A stretch of DNA of 59,270 nt, from the NCBI GenBank assembly GCA_038240015.1, contig JBBSEF010000012.1:1-59270 (forward strand). Reading direction: 5' to 3'. Positions 1 through 9,625 of this stretch are shown one piece after another. Below the pieces are notes generated by a model. That model saw only the letters and a list, made by a program, of their open reading frames with translations. It was not told the DNA's origin and ran no database searches. How positions within the stretch are numbered: the stretch's first letter is position 1; each line of letters begins with the position of its first letter. This stretch comes from CAHJXF01 sp038240015 (lineage in GTDB: Bacteria > Pseudomonadota > Gammaproteobacteria > Burkholderiales > Burkholderiaceae_D). The position numbers were made by a program, and so were the translations under genes.

Positions 1-648
1 AACGACGTTGACCTGACCGCGCTCGGCCGTCGCGAGTTGCGGCTTGCGCGACGTCGCATCGGGATGATCTTTCAGGAGTTCGCGCTCGTCGAGCAGTTGA
101 CAGTGATGGAGAACGTGCTCTCCGGCCGGCTCGGGTATGTCGGCTTCTGGAAGAGTTTTCTCCGGCGCTTTCCATCGACCGATATCGCGCGCGCGTTCGA
201 GTTGCTCGAGCGCGTGGGGCTCACCGACTTCGTCGACAAGCGCGCCGACGCGCTCTCCGGCGGGCAGCGCCAGCGCGTGGGCATCGCACGCGCCTTGATG
301 CAGGCGCCCGAGCTGTTGCTCGTCGACGAACCGACCGCGAGCCTCGACCCCAAGACCTCGCGCCAGATCATGCGGCTGTTGTCGGAGCTGTGTGCCGAAC
401 GCGGGCTCGCGGCCGTCATCAACATCCACGACGTGCGGCTTGCGCAGCGTTTCGTGCAGCGCGTGATCGGCCTTAAGGCTGGTCGCGTCGTATACGACGG
501 CGCGCCCGATGGGTTGACGCCGGATGCGCTGACTTCGATCTATGGCGAAGAGGATTGGAACGAAACGAAGACCGAAGCGGAGATGGACGCGGACATCGAA
601 GCACGCGGGCAAGTGGTGATCGACCGCGATCGGTTGCAGGGCGTGTAG
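1..648 (+). CDS. phnC: Phosphonate-type ABC transporter ATP-binding protein PhnC (5' end missing)
   Basis: This is the ATPase subunit of a phosphonate/phosphate-ester import ABC transporter, acting on the cytoplasmic face of the inner membrane. The reading frame is open from base 1, so the N-terminus with the Walker A motif lies outside the window; 215 residues are visible. The Q-loop (IFQEF), the signature LSGGQRQRVGIARAL, Walker B LLLVDEPTASLD and the switch histidine (NIHD) are all present. Two PhnE-type permeases follow on the same strand, which supports the phosphonate assignment over a generic ABC ATPase. No phnD (binding protein) is visible; it may lie upstream. The true substrate could be phosphonate, phosphite or a phosphate ester. 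Confidence 0.88.
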   Translation, partial: NDVDLTALGRRELRLARRRIGMIFQEFALVEQLTVMENVLSGRLGYVGFWKSFLRRFPSTDIARAFELLERVGLTDFVDKRADALSGGQRQRVGIARALMQAPELLLVDEPTASLDPKTSRQIMRLLSELCAERGLAAVINIHDVRLAQRFVQRVIGLKAGRVVYDGAPDGLTPDALTSIYGEEDWNETKTEAEMDADIEARGQVVIDRDRLQGV

Positions 649-758
649 CGCGCGGAAAGGCGCTGGCGCTGGTATTTATTGGTAGTACCAATGAAAGTGA
701 AGTGAGGCACCGCCGTTGCAAGCATCCGCAAGTTATTAGAACCGCATGGAGTTGTGCC

Positions 759-1028
759 ATGAACTTGATGAGTGTTAATGGGTACCACGCAAAGATCGAA
801 TACGACGCGGACCTCGACTTGTTTCGAGGCGAGATCAGGAAGTCCCTGCAGGTTTTCCTCGACGTCTGCAAAGAGAAGAGCATCGAGCCGCGACGCAACT
901 ACTCGGGCAAGTTCAATCTACGCATTCCGGTCGAGTTGCACGAGAAGGCCGCAATCGTTGCGGAAGTGGAAGGCAAGAGTCTGAACGCGCTTGCGCAAGA
1001 GGCATTGCTTCAGCGCGTGGCGGCCTGA
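759..1028 (+). CDS. Shortened HicB-like antitoxin, orphan
   Basis: An 89-residue protein related to HicB antitoxins. It opens with the HicB strand (GYHAKIEYDADLDLFRGEI) and ends with the arc-type DNA-binding part (FNLRIPVELHEKAAIVAE, then GKSLNALAQEAL). In normal HicB proteins about 22-25 residues separate the first strand from the helix that reads here RKSLQVFLDVC. That segment is missing in frame, so the HicB fold is probably damaged while the ribbon-helix-helix part is intact. The ATG at 759 is chosen because the homology begins there; the frame is open further upstream but unrelated. No hicA toxin is visible on either side. The gene sits between phnC and phnE in the same orientation. It may be a decaying relic or a free-standing DNA-binding regulator. 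Confidence 0.7.
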   Translation: MNLMSVNGYHAKIEYDADLDLFRGEIRKSLQVFLDVCKEKSIEPRRNYSGKFNLRIPVELHEKAAIVAEVEGKSLNALAQEALLQRVAA

Positions 1029-1048
1029 GCGATCTGCCGGCGCTCGCC

Positions 1049-1840
1049 ATGTCCGCACGCGCTTGGACTCGCCCTCGCCTGATTCCCAACGCGACGCTGC
1101 GCGTTGCAATCATCGGCGCTGTCGTTCTCTATCTCATCCTCGCGATCGGCTCGCTCGACATCAACTGGTCTCGCATCGCGCAAGGCTTCGAGAAGGGCTG
1201 GCGTCTTCTTCTCGCGTTCATGCATCCGAACTTCGGTGCGCGCTGGGGCGAGATCGTCGTCGGCATGCGCGAGAGCCTGACGATGACGGTGTGCGCAACG
1301 GTGGCCGGCGTCGCGCTTTCGATTCCGATCGGCATCGGCGCCGCGCGCAACCTGGTCCATCCGATTGTCTATTTCATTTGCCGCGGCATCGTCGCGGTAT
1401 CGCGCAGCTTGCAGGAAATCATCGTTGCGATCCTGTTCGTCGCGATGGTGGGCTTCGGCCCGTTCGCGGGATTTCTGACGATCACGTTCGCGACCATCGG
1501 CTTTCTCGCCAAGCTGCTAGCTGAAGACATCGAGGACATCGACGGCGCGCAGGTCGAGGCGATCGCAGCGGCGGGCGGGTCGTGGCTGCAGCGGCTCGAA
1601 TATGCGGTGCGGCCGCAGGTGATGCCGCGCCTGATCGGGCTGTGCCTGTACCGACTCGACATCAACTTTCGTGAGTCGGCGGTGGTCGGCATCGTCGGTG
1701 CGGGCGGGATCGGCGCGACGCTCAACACCGCGATCGATCGCTACGAGTTCGATGTCGCCGCCGCGATCATCGCCATCATCATCGCGATCGTGATGCTCGC
1801 GGAATATTCGTCCAGCCATCTGCGCAAGTGGGTGCAATGA
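1049..1840 (+). CDS. phnE: Phosphonate ABC transporter permease PhnE (first copy)
   Basis: A 263-residue inner-membrane permease of the PhnE family. It has several hydrophobic segments, beginning near residues 16-35 and continuing through about six spans. The cytoplasmic coupling (EAA-like) loop reads DGAQVEAIAAAGGSWLQRL, followed by a conserved NFRESAVVGIVGAGGIG stretch characteristic of PhnE. It would pair with the PhnC ATPase encoded upstream. The stop overlaps the start of a second PhnE gene, so both are translated from one message. Two non-identical PhnE permeases in tandem are known in some phosphonate transporters and suggest a heterodimeric channel. Confidence 0.9.
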   Translation: MSARAWTRPRLIPNATLRVAIIGAVVLYLILAIGSLDINWSRIAQGFEKGWRLLLAFMHPNFGARWGEIVVGMRESLTMTVCATVAGVALSIPIGIGAARNLVHPIVYFICRGIVAVSRSLQEIIVAILFVAMVGFGPFAGFLTITFATIGFLAKLLAEDIEDIDGAQVEAIAAAGGSWLQRLEYAVRPQVMPRLIGLCLYRLDINFRESAVVGIVGAGGIGATLNTAIDRYEFDVAAAIIAIIIAIVMLAEYSSSHLRKWVQ

Positions 1841-2661
1841 TGGCGACGACGCACGCAGCTGCAACTGCAGCGCCGATCTGGACCCGACGCACACCGCGCG
1901 CGCGACTGTTGTCGTGGTTCGCCTGGCTCGCGCTGATCGCGCTCACCGTGTTCTGCTGGCAGACCATGACGCGCGACACGATCTGGTCGTTCGTGCTGGA
2001 CGCACCGCATCAGGCGGCCGACATCGGGCAGCGCATGGTGCCGCCGCGCTGGTCGTATCTCAACGTTCTCTGGCGACCGCTGTGGGACACGTTGAACATG
2101 GCGACCTTGGGCACCGCGCTGGGCGTGTTGCTGGCCGTGCCGATCGCATTCATGGCCGCGCGCAACACGACGCCGAGCACACTCGTGCTGCGACCGGTCG
2201 CGCTGTTGTTGATCGTCGCATCGCGCTCGATCAACTCGCTGATCTGGGCGCTGCTGCTGGTGTCCATCCTCGGCCCGGGTCTGTTGCCCGGCATCATCGC
2301 GATCGCGTTGCGCTCGATCGGCTTCGTCGCCAAGCTGCTCTATGAAGCGATCGAGGAAATCGAAACAGCGCCGGTCGAAGCGATCGTGGCGACCGGCGCG
2401 CCGCGCGCGAGCGTCGTCGCCTACGGCATCGTGCCGCAGATCCTGCCCGCCTTCGCCGGCATCAGCGTGTTTCGCTGGGACATCAACATCCGCGAGTCGA
2501 CCATTCTCGGGCTGGTGGGCGCAGGCGGCATCGGCCTGCAACTGGAAGCGTCGCTCAACACGCTCGCGTGGCCGCAGGTGAGCGTGATCCTGTTGGCGAT
2601 TCTCTCGACCGTGGTTGTCGGCGAGTGGGTCTCGGCGAAGATTCGCCACGCCATCATATGA
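1837..2661 (+). CDS. phnE: Phosphonate ABC transporter permease PhnE (second copy)
   Basis: A 274-residue permease paralogous to the preceding one. It carries the same landmarks: a coupling loop ETAPVEAIVATGAPRASV and the C-terminal INIRESTILGLVGAGGIG block. The start is set at the ATG of an ATGATG just before the upstream stop, giving a 4-base overlap and indicating translational coupling; an in-frame GTG at 1828 is possible but less likely. About six membrane spans are expected. It completes the transporter half seen in this window (ATPase plus two permeases). No C-P lyase genes follow, so the system probably does uptake only, or is linked to catabolism elsewhere. Confidence 0.9.
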   Translation: MMATTHAAATAAPIWTRRTPRARLLSWFAWLALIALTVFCWQTMTRDTIWSFVLDAPHQAADIGQRMVPPRWSYLNVLWRPLWDTLNMATLGTALGVLLAVPIAFMAARNTTPSTLVLRPVALLLIVASRSINSLIWALLLVSILGPGLLPGIIAIALRSIGFVAKLLYEAIEEIETAPVEAIVATGAPRASVVAYGIVPQILPAFAGISVFRWDINIRESTILGLVGAGGIGLQLEASLNTLAWPQVSVILLAILSTVVVGEWVSAKIRHAII

Positions 2662-2713
2662 TTCGTGCGGTGCGCATCGGCGGGCCGTGGGTCAATTGGA
2701 AGAATGGAAGCTC

Positions 2714-4003
2714 GTGAACTGGCTCAAAAGGAAACCTCGCATCGTGGGACTCGCCCTCACCGTTCTCGCTTTTCTCGTCTTCGCATTTCTGGTCGCCAAT
2801 CTGGTCACCGGCGAAAAGAAAGTCGAGCATCGTGTCGAACGACTGTATTCGGCCGAAGACCCGGAATTCATTCACGTGATGGGTGTGCTGCTCGGCCCGC
2901 CCGTGATCTCGGGCAACAAATATCGCGTGCTCATCAACGGCGATCAGATCTTTCCGGCGATGCTGGATGCGATCAGAAATGCGAAGCGCACGATCGATTT
3001 CGAAACCTACATCTATTGGTCGGGCGCGATCGGAAGACAGTTCGCCGATGCCTTGACCGAGCGCGCGAAGGCGGGAGTCAAGGTGCATGTGTTGCTTGAC
3101 TGGGTCGGCACCGAGAAGATGGACGACAAGCTGATCGACGAGTTGAAGTCGGCCGGAGTCGAGATCGAGAAATATCACAAGCCCCATTGGACCGGCCTGG
3201 GCAAACTCAACAACCGAACGCACCGCAAGCTGCTGGTCGTGGATGGACAGATCGGGTTCACCGGCGGTGTGGGAATTGCGCAGCTGTGGACCGGCAAGGC
3301 CGAAGATCCTGAGCACTGGCGCGACACGCACTTCCAGATCGAGGGCCCGGCCGTCGGACAGATGCAGGCCGTGTTCATGGACAACTGGATCAAGATGTCG
3401 GGCGCGGTACTGCATGGCGCTGAATACTTTCCGCCGATCGAGCCGGTGGGCGACGGGAGGGCGCAGGTGTTCAGCAGTTCGCCTGGCGGCGGCGGCGCGA
3501 GCATGGAGTTGATGTATCTGTTGTCGATCACGGCAGCGAAAAGAACGATTCGCTTGTCGAGTTCCTATTTCGTGCCGAACCAGGTCGCGATCCGCGCATT
3601 CGTCGATGCGATGAAGCGCGGCGTGAAGCTGGAGATCATCACGCCCGGTGAACATATCGATTCGGACGCCGTGCGCGATGCGTCTCGGGCCAAATGGGGG
3701 CCGCTACTCGAAGCGGGCGCCGAGATGTCCGAGTATCAACCGACCATGTATCACGTCAAAGTGATGATCGTCGACGAGTTCATGGTGTCGGTCGGATCGA
3801 CCAACTTCGACGAGCGCTCGTTTCGTTTGAACGATGAAGCGAACTTGAATATCTACGATGCGGCGTTCGCGAAGGAACAAGTCGCGGTGTTCGAGGCCGA
3901 CCTCGCGAAGTCGAAGCGCATCACGCTGCAGATGTGGGAAGCACGGCCGTTGCGCGAGAAGATCGTCGAGAAGTTCGCATCGTTGCTGGATTCGCAGCTC
4001 TGA
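2714..4003 (+). CDS. Phospholipase D superfamily / cardiolipin synthase-like membrane protein
   Basis: A 429-residue protein of the phospholipase D superfamily, probably a phosphatidyl transferase of the cardiolipin synthase type acting at the inner membrane. One hydrophobic N-terminal span (about residues 9-31) acts as anchor. Two HKD catalytic motifs are visible: HRKLLVVD followed by GFTGG, and HVKVMIVD followed by SVGSTNFDERS, the second being the classic C-terminal HKD with its downstream N and E residues. The GTG start at 2714 is chosen because it begins just before the anchor segment. Cardiolipin synthase is the best guess; a nuclease or other phosphatidyl transferase is not excluded. 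Confidence 0.82.
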   Translation: MNWLKRKPRIVGLALTVLAFLVFAFLVANLVTGEKKVEHRVERLYSAEDPEFIHVMGVLLGPPVISGNKYRVLINGDQIFPAMLDAIRNAKRTIDFETYIYWSGAIGRQFADALTERAKAGVKVHVLLDWVGTEKMDDKLIDELKSAGVEIEKYHKPHWTGLGKLNNRTHRKLLVVDGQIGFTGGVGIAQLWTGKAEDPEHWRDTHFQIEGPAVGQMQAVFMDNWIKMSGAVLHGAEYFPPIEPVGDGRAQVFSSSPGGGGASMELMYLLSITAAKRTIRLSSSYFVPNQVAIRAFVDAMKRGVKLEIITPGEHIDSDAVRDASRAKWGPLLEAGAEMSEYQPTMYHVKVMIVDEFMVSVGSTNFDERSFRLNDEANLNIYDAAFAKEQVAVFEADLAKSKRITLQMWEARPLREKIVEKFASLLDSQL

Positions 4004-4038
4004 CAGTTACCTGCCCGCGCCGTTCGAACCGCTGTGCC

Positions 4039-4551
4039 ATGACAGCCACAACCATTACCCTCCGACTCGCACGAACCACCGACGCACTAGCGATTGCGTT
4101 GATGTCGCGCGACCTGATCGAAGCGGGGCTGGGTTGGAGCTACCGGCCCGAGCGCATCGCCCACCTGATTCGGGACCGCGACACGACCACGCTGATCGCG
4201 GACCGGCACGGAAAGCCCGTGGGTTTTGCGGCCATGAGTTTCGGCGACGACCGTGCCCACCTCGGGTTGCTGGCCGTGCATCCGACACAGCAGCGGCAGG
4301 GGGTCGCTCGTCGCATGATGGAATGGCTGGTCGAGTCCGCCGCCGTCGCGGGCATCGCCTCGCTGCATCTCGAACTGCGCGAGCGCAACCAGGCCGCCCG
4401 CGCCTTCTATCGCCAGATGAATTTCTCCGAGACGCAACTCGTGCCCGGCTACTACCGCGGGTGCGAAGCGGCGATGCGCATGGAGCTCGTGCTGCGCGTC
4501 CATGATCCGGCGCCGATCACGTGGCAGCCACCGAATCTCGGGACGCGTTGA
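4039..4551 (+). CDS. GNAT-family N-acetyltransferase
   Basis: A 170-residue acetyltransferase that would move an acetyl group from acetyl-CoA to an unknown amine. The core GNAT motif A is visible as LGLLAVHPTQQRQGVARRMM, with the Q/RxxGxA pyrophosphate loop. The family's following strand and helix read LHLELRERNQAARAFYRQMNF, where the N-AR-FY pattern is typical. The ATG at 4039 starts right at the homologous region. The substrate cannot be deduced, although the closing YYRGCEAAMRMEL resembles RimI-like protein N-acetyltransferases. It stands 35 bases after the phospholipase D-like gene, but a functional link is not evident. Confidence 0.85.
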   Translation: MTATTITLRLARTTDALAIALMSRDLIEAGLGWSYRPERIAHLIRDRDTTTLIADRHGKPVGFAAMSFGDDRAHLGLLAVHPTQQRQGVARRMMEWLVESAAVAGIASLHLELRERNQAARAFYRQMNFSETQLVPGYYRGCEAAMRMELVLRVHDPAPITWQPPNLGTR

Positions 4552-4651
4552 TCCGCCGATCAATGCTCGCGCGCCATGCGCAGTTTGATCGATACTTCGC
4601 GGTTAGCAGGCAGCGGATCATCGTTAGAGTCCGCGCCCACAAGGAGAAGAC

Positions 4652-7600
4652 ATGGATGCGCCCATAGCCGTGCAGCGCCCGCGCGAATCGAGCTCGCCGG
4701 AACTGATCGTCGAGCTCGCCGAGTTGATCCACGCCAAGCTGCCGCCCGAGCAGGCCAAGGATGCGGCGGAGTTCGCCCGCCAGTACTACGGCCAGGTCGC
4801 GCCCGAGGATCTGGCCGAGCGGCCGCTCGCCGATCTTTACGGCGCTGCGCTCTCGCACTGGCACTTCGCGCGCAGCTTCGCGGGCGGCGCACCCAAGCTG
4901 CGCGTGTACAACCCGCGGCTCGAAGAGAACGGTTGGCAATCGACGCACACGGTGATCGAGATCGTCAACGACGACATGCCGTTTCTGGTCGATTCGATCA
5001 CGATGGAGGTCAACCGTCAGGGCCTCACGCTGCACCTGATCATCCATCCGCTGCTGAAGATCCGGCGCGATGCCCAGCATCACATCGCCGGCCTGGCGCG
5101 AGATCGCAACGAGCCCGAAGGCCGATTCGAATCCTTGATCCACGTCGAGGTCGATCGCGTCACCGAGCCCGCTCGCATGAAGGCGCTGCACGACGGATTG
5201 ATGCGCACGCTCGACGATGTGCGCGCCACCGTAGCGGACTGGAAGCCGATGCGGCAACGAGTGCTCGACATCGTGGCCGATCTGGAACGCAATCCGCCGC
5301 CGGCGCTGATCGACGACCTGACCGAGGGCCGCGCTTTCCTGCAGTGGTTGGCCGACGGGAACTTCACGCTGCTCGGCTGCCGCGACTACGACCTGGTGCA
5401 AGAGAACGGCGAGGACGGATTGCGCGTCGTGCCGGGCTCGGGCCTCGGCATCCTGCGCGACAGCGGCGAGGCTGCCGTGTCGGCGACCTTCGCCGCGCTG
5501 CCGGCTGAAGTCCGCGCGCGTGCCCGCGAGCCGCGCCTCCTGGTGCTGAGCAAGTCGAACGCACGCGCGACCGTGCATCGACCCGGCTACATGGACTACC
5601 TCGGCATCAAGCGCTTCGACGCCGCCGGCCGCGTGACCGGTGAGCGGCGCCTGCTCGGTCTCTACACATCGACCGCGTACAACACCAGTCCGATGGAGAT
5701 CCCGCTTTTGAGAAGCAAGGTCGAATCGGTCACGCAACGCGCGGGCTTCCTCTCCAAGAGCCACGCCGCGAAGGCACTCGTCGCGGTCCTCGAGCAGTAC
5801 CCGCGCGACGAGCTGTTCCAGATCACCGACGACGAGCTCTACACCACGGCGATGGGCATCGTGCGTCTGGGTGAGAGACAGCGCACGCGTCTGTTCGTGC
5901 GGCGCGACAGCTTCGGTCGCTCGTGGTCGTGCCTGATCTATGTGCCGCGCGAGAACTACAACACCGATCTGCGCGCGCGCATGCAGGCGCTCTTGATCGA
6001 AGTCTTTCAGGGAACCTCGTCGGAGTTCTCGGTGCAGTTCTCCGACTCGCCGCTCGCACGCGTGTTGATCGTGGTTCGCACGCAGGCGGGTTCGACGTCG
6101 CAGACGCTCACGCAGATTGACGTGCGCGAGATCGAGCAGCGGCTGGTGCGCATCGCGCGTCGCTGGGAAGACGAGTTGAAGCAGGCGCTGCTGGAAGCAG
6201 CCGGCGAGGAGCGAGGCAACGCGCTGTTCGAGCGTTATGCGGGCGGGTTCGCTGCCGGCTATCGCGAAGAACATTCGCCTCGCGCGGCGGTGCATGACAT
6301 CGAGCTGATGGAAACCATAGACCAGCCCGACGCGCTGCCGATGAGCCTGTACGTGCCGCTCGAGGCGCCGCCCGGACGATTGCGCTTCAAGCTGATTCGC
6401 GCGGGGCAGCTCGCGCCGCTGTCGCAAAGCCTGCCGATGCTCGAGCACATGGGCGTGCAGGTGTTGGAGGAGCGGCCGTACGAAGTGCGACGCGCAGACG
6501 GAACCGAGATCTGGATCGACGACTTCGGCATGAGCGTGCCGCAAGAAGAAGAGATCGACGTCGAGCGCTTGCGCGCGCCCTTTCAGGAAGCCTTCCTGCG
6601 AACCTGGCGCGGGCACAACGAGAACGACGACTTCAATCGGCTGGTCCTTCTGGCCGGACTCGACTGGCGCGACGTGACGATCCTGCGCGCCTACGCGCGT
6701 TACATGAAACAGGCCGCCTCCACCTTCAGTCAGACCTATATCGAACAGGCACTGGCAGCGCACCCGACGATCGCTGCCGAGCTGGTGACGTTGTTCCACA
6801 TGCGGTTCGATCCGGCGATTCGCGTGGACCGCGACGAGCGGCAGTTGGAGATCGCCGCGCGCATCGGCGCATCGCTCGACGACGTGGCCAACCTCGACGA
6901 GGACCGCATCCTGCGTCAATACCTCGCGATGATCCAAGCCACGCTGCGCACGAACTTTTTTCAGTGCGACGCATCCGGTGCGAGCAAGCCCGTGTTGTCG
7001 TTCAAGTTCGATCCGGCCAAAGTGCCGGGTCTGCCCGAGCCCAAGCCGATGTTCGAGATCTTCGTCTATTCGCCGCGAGTCGAAGGGGTGCATCTTCGTT
7101 TCGGCAAGGTCGCACGCGGCGGCCTGCGCTGGTCCGATCGCATGGAAGACTATCGCACCGAAGTGCTCGGTCTCGTCAAGGCGCAGCAGATCAAGAACGC
7201 GGTCATCGTGCCGGTCGGATCCAAAGGCGGCTTCGTGCTCAAACGCGCTCCCGCAGCCGGCGATCGCGAGGCCTTGATGAAGGAGGGCGTCGCCTGCTAT
7301 CAAGCTTATCTGCGCGGGCTGCTCGACCTCACCGACAACCTCGTCGCAGGAGAAGTGGCGCCGCCCGCGGACGTCTTGCGCCACGACGCCGATGATCCCT
7401 ATCTGGTCGTGGCCGCGGACAAAGGCACCGCGACCTTCTCGGACATCGCCAACGGCGTCGCCGGCGAATACGGCTTCTGGCTCGGGGACGCATTCGCGTC
7501 CGGCGGCTCGGCCGGTTACGACCACAAGAAGATGGCCATCACCGCGCGCGGCACATGGGAGTCGGTGAAGCGCCATTTCCGATCGATCGGTCTCGACACG

Positions 7601-9529
7601 CAGACGCAGGACTTCAGCGTCGTCGGAGTAGGCGACATGTCGGGCGATGTATTCGGCAACGGCATGCTGCTCTCGCGCCACATTCGCATGTTGGCCGCGT
7701 TCGATCATCGCCACATCTTCATCGACCCAAACCCTGACACCGAGGCAAGCTTCGTCGAGCGCGAGCGCTTGTTCAATCTGCCGCGCTCGTCGTGGGCCGA
7801 CTACGACGCGACGCTGATCTCGAAAGGCGGCGGCGTGTTCGCGCGCAGCGCCAAGTCGATCGCGCTCTCGTCCGAAGCGCGCGCGGCTCTGGGCATCGAA
7901 GCCGAACGAGCGACGCCCAACGAGTTGATGCATGCGATCCTGCTTGCGCCGGTCGACTTGTTCTACAACGGCGGCATCGGCACCTATGTCAAGTCGGGCG
8001 CCGAGACGCACGCCGAAGTGGGCGACCGCGCCACCGACGCGATTCGCGTCAACGGCGCCGAGCTGCGCTGCAAGGTCATCGGCGAAGGCGGCAACCTCGG
8101 CTGCACGCAGCGCGGACGCATCGAGTACGCGTTGCACGGCGGCCTGATCAACACCGACGCGATCGACAACTCGGCCGGCGTGGATTGCTCGGACCACGAA
8201 GTCAATATCAAGATCCTGCTCAATGCCGTGGTGACCGAAGGCGAGCTGACTGCCAAGCAGCGCGACAAGCTGCTCGCCGAAATGACCGACGAGGTGGCGC
8301 AACTGGTTCTGCGCGACAACTACTTTCAGAACCAGGTGCTGGCCGTGACGCGCGCGCGCGAAGCCGAGGTGTTCGACGAACAGGCGCGCTACATGCGCAC
8401 GTTGAGCAGCGCGGGCCGTTTGAATCGCCGCATCGAGTTCCTGCCCTCCGACGATGTCATCGCCGAGCGGCGCCTGGCCAAGCGCGGGCTGACGGCGCCC
8501 GAACTCGCGGTCCTCTTGGCGTACAACAAGATGGAGTTGTTCGAGCTCGTACTGGCCTCCGATGTGCCTGAGGACCCGTACATCGCCACCACGCTGGCTC
8601 GCTATTTTCCGAAGCCGCTACGCGAACGCTTCGCCACGCAGATTGCCCGCCATCCGTTGAAGCGCGAGATCATCGCCACGCATGTCGTCAACAGCATGGT
8701 CAACCGCGTCGGCCCTACTTTCAGCAATGGACTGCGCGAGGAGACCGGCTGCACGCCGACCGACATCGTGCGCGCCTACATCGGCACGCGCGAAATCTTC
8801 GACCTGGTATCGCTGTGGGTCGCCAACGAAGCGCTCGACAACAAGGTCGACGTCGAAACCCAGAACGCGATCGTGCAAGCAACCGTGCGGCTGATCGTGC
8901 GCGGCACCGTGTGGCTGTTGCATCAGCGCGAAGCGTTGCGCGACCTGGATGCGACCATCAAGCGCTTCTCGCCGGGCGTGGCCGAAGTGGCCGCGGGTCT
9001 TCCGCGCTGGCTCGCGCCTCACGAAAACGCGGCGCTCGAAACGGACACCGCGCGCATCGTGGCGGAGGGCGTGCCCGATGCGCTCGCGCGTCGCGTCGCG
9101 CAACTCGAAACCTTGTACGCGGCGCTCGACATCGTCGAAGTCGGCACCGAGACCGGCTGTGCAATCGACACGGTGGCCGGCGTTTACTTCGGCGTCGGCG
9201 GCCGGCTCGAGCTCGGCTGGTTGTCGCAACAGATCGGCATGCTGCCGGCCGACAGCCACTGGCAAAGCCTCGCGCGTGTGGCGATGCGCGACGATCTCTC
9301 GGTGTTGGCGCGTGCGCTTGCGCGCTCGGTCTTGCGCGCAGGCGATGTGCAACAGAGCGCCGGACAGAACGCACAACAGAACGCAAACGCGATGATCGCC
9401 GCATGGGAGGCGCAACGGGAGTTTCAGCTTCAACGATGTCTCACGCTCTTGGCCGATCTCAAGCCGGCCGGAGCGCTCGATATGTCGATGCTGTCGGTGC
9501 TGCTGCGAGAGTTCAGGGCCTTGGTCTAG
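4652..9529 (+). CDS. gdhB: NAD-specific glutamate dehydrogenase, large GDH-180 class
   Basis: A 1625-residue NAD-glutamate dehydrogenase that deaminates L-glutamate to 2-oxoglutarate and ammonia in glutamate and arginine catabolism. Length matches the GDH-180 class (about 1600). The N-terminal half holds the ACT-like regulatory region (NDDMPFLVDSITMEVNRQGL). The catalytic block begins near residue 820 with VARGGLRWSDRMEDYRTEV and continues with KNAVIVPVGSKGGF. The nucleotide-binding part includes VGVGDMSGDVFGNGML and VIGEGGNLG. The ATG at 4652 is preceded by AAGGAGAAG, a strong ribosome binding site. The gene stands alone, about 100 bases after the GNAT gene. A very long open frame on the opposite strand is a composition artefact. 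Confidence 0.95.
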   Translation: MDAPIAVQRPRESSSPELIVELAELIHAKLPPEQAKDAAEFARQYYGQVAPEDLAERPLADLYGAALSHWHFARSFAGGAPKLRVYNPRLEENGWQSTHTVIEIVNDDMPFLVDSITMEVNRQGLTLHLIIHPLLKIRRDAQHHIAGLARDRNEPEGRFESLIHVEVDRVTEPARMKALHDGLMRTLDDVRATVADWKPMRQRVLDIVADLERNPPPALIDDLTEGRAFLQWLADGNFTLLGCRDYDLVQENGEDGLRVVPGSGLGILRDSGEAAVSATFAALPAEVRARAREPRLLVLSKSNARATVHRPGYMDYLGIKRFDAAGRVTGERRLLGLYTSTAYNTSPMEIPLLRSKVESVTQRAGFLSKSHAAKALVAVLEQYPRDELFQITDDELYTTAMGIVRLGERQRTRLFVRRDSFGRSWSCLIYVPRENYNTDLRARMQALLIEVFQGTSSEFSVQFSDSPLARVLIVVRTQAGSTSQTLTQIDVREIEQRLVRIARRWEDELKQALLEAAGEERGNALFERYAGGFAAGYREEHSPRAAVHDIELMETIDQPDALPMSLYVPLEAPPGRLRFKLIRAGQLAPLSQSLPMLEHMGVQVLEERPYEVRRADGTEIWIDDFGMSVPQEEEIDVERLRAPFQEAFLRTWRGHNENDDFNRLVLLAGLDWRDVTILRAYARYMKQAASTFSQTYIEQALAAHPTIAAELVTLFHMRFDPAIRVDRDERQLEIAARIGASLDDVANLDEDRILRQYLAMIQATLRTNFFQCDASGASKPVLSFKFDPAKVPGLPEPKPMFEIFVYSPRVEGVHLRFGKVARGGLRWSDRMEDYRTEVLGLVKAQQIKNAVIVPVGSKGGFVLKRAPAAGDREALMKEGVACYQAYLRGLLDLTDNLVAGEVAPPADVLRHDADDPYLVVAADKGTATFSDIANGVAGEYGFWLGDAFASGGSAGYDHKKMAITARGTWESVKRHFRSIGLDTQTQDFSVVGVGDMSGDVFGNGMLLSRHIRMLAAFDHRHIFIDPNPDTEASFVERERLFNLPRSSWADYDATLISKGGGVFARSAKSIALSSEARAALGIEAERATPNELMHAILLAPVDLFYNGGIGTYVKSGAETHAEVGDRATDAIRVNGAELRCKVIGEGGNLGCTQRGRIEYALHGGLINTDAIDNSAGVDCSDHEVNIKILLNAVVTEGELTAKQRDKLLAEMTDEVAQLVLRDNYFQNQVLAVTRAREAEVFDEQARYMRTLSSAGRLNRRIEFLPSDDVIAERRLAKRGLTAPELAVLLAYNKMELFELVLASDVPEDPYIATTLARYFPKPLRERFATQIARHPLKREIIATHVVNSMVNRVGPTFSNGLREETGCTPTDIVRAYIGTREIFDLVSLWVANEALDNKVDVETQNAIVQATVRLIVRGTVWLLHQREALRDLDATIKRFSPGVAEVAAGLPRWLAPHENAALETDTARIVAEGVPDALARRVAQLETLYAALDIVEVGTETGCAIDTVAGVYFGVGGRLELGWLSQQIGMLPADSHWQSLARVAMRDDLSVLARALARSVLRAGDVQQSAGQNAQQNANAMIAAWEAQREFQLQRCLTLLADLKPAGALDMSMLSVLLREFRALV

Positions 9530-9625
9530 CGAGCGCGTTAAGTTTTTTTTGATCTTCTGTCGATTTGAGCCATCGCCGTTCGTCGTGTTCTTGTAAAGCC
9601 AATGCAAGCATCCGAGGAGGCCCCC

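Noticed and set aside
4517..8302. Very long open frame (1261 codons) on the minus strand
   Set aside because: It lies antisense to the well-supported NAD-glutamate dehydrogenase, has composition-biased (R, H, D, V rich) translation with no domain, and such mirrored frames are expected in high-GC genes.
9541..9550. T-run after the glutamate dehydrogenase gene as a terminator
   Set aside because: No stem precedes the T-run.
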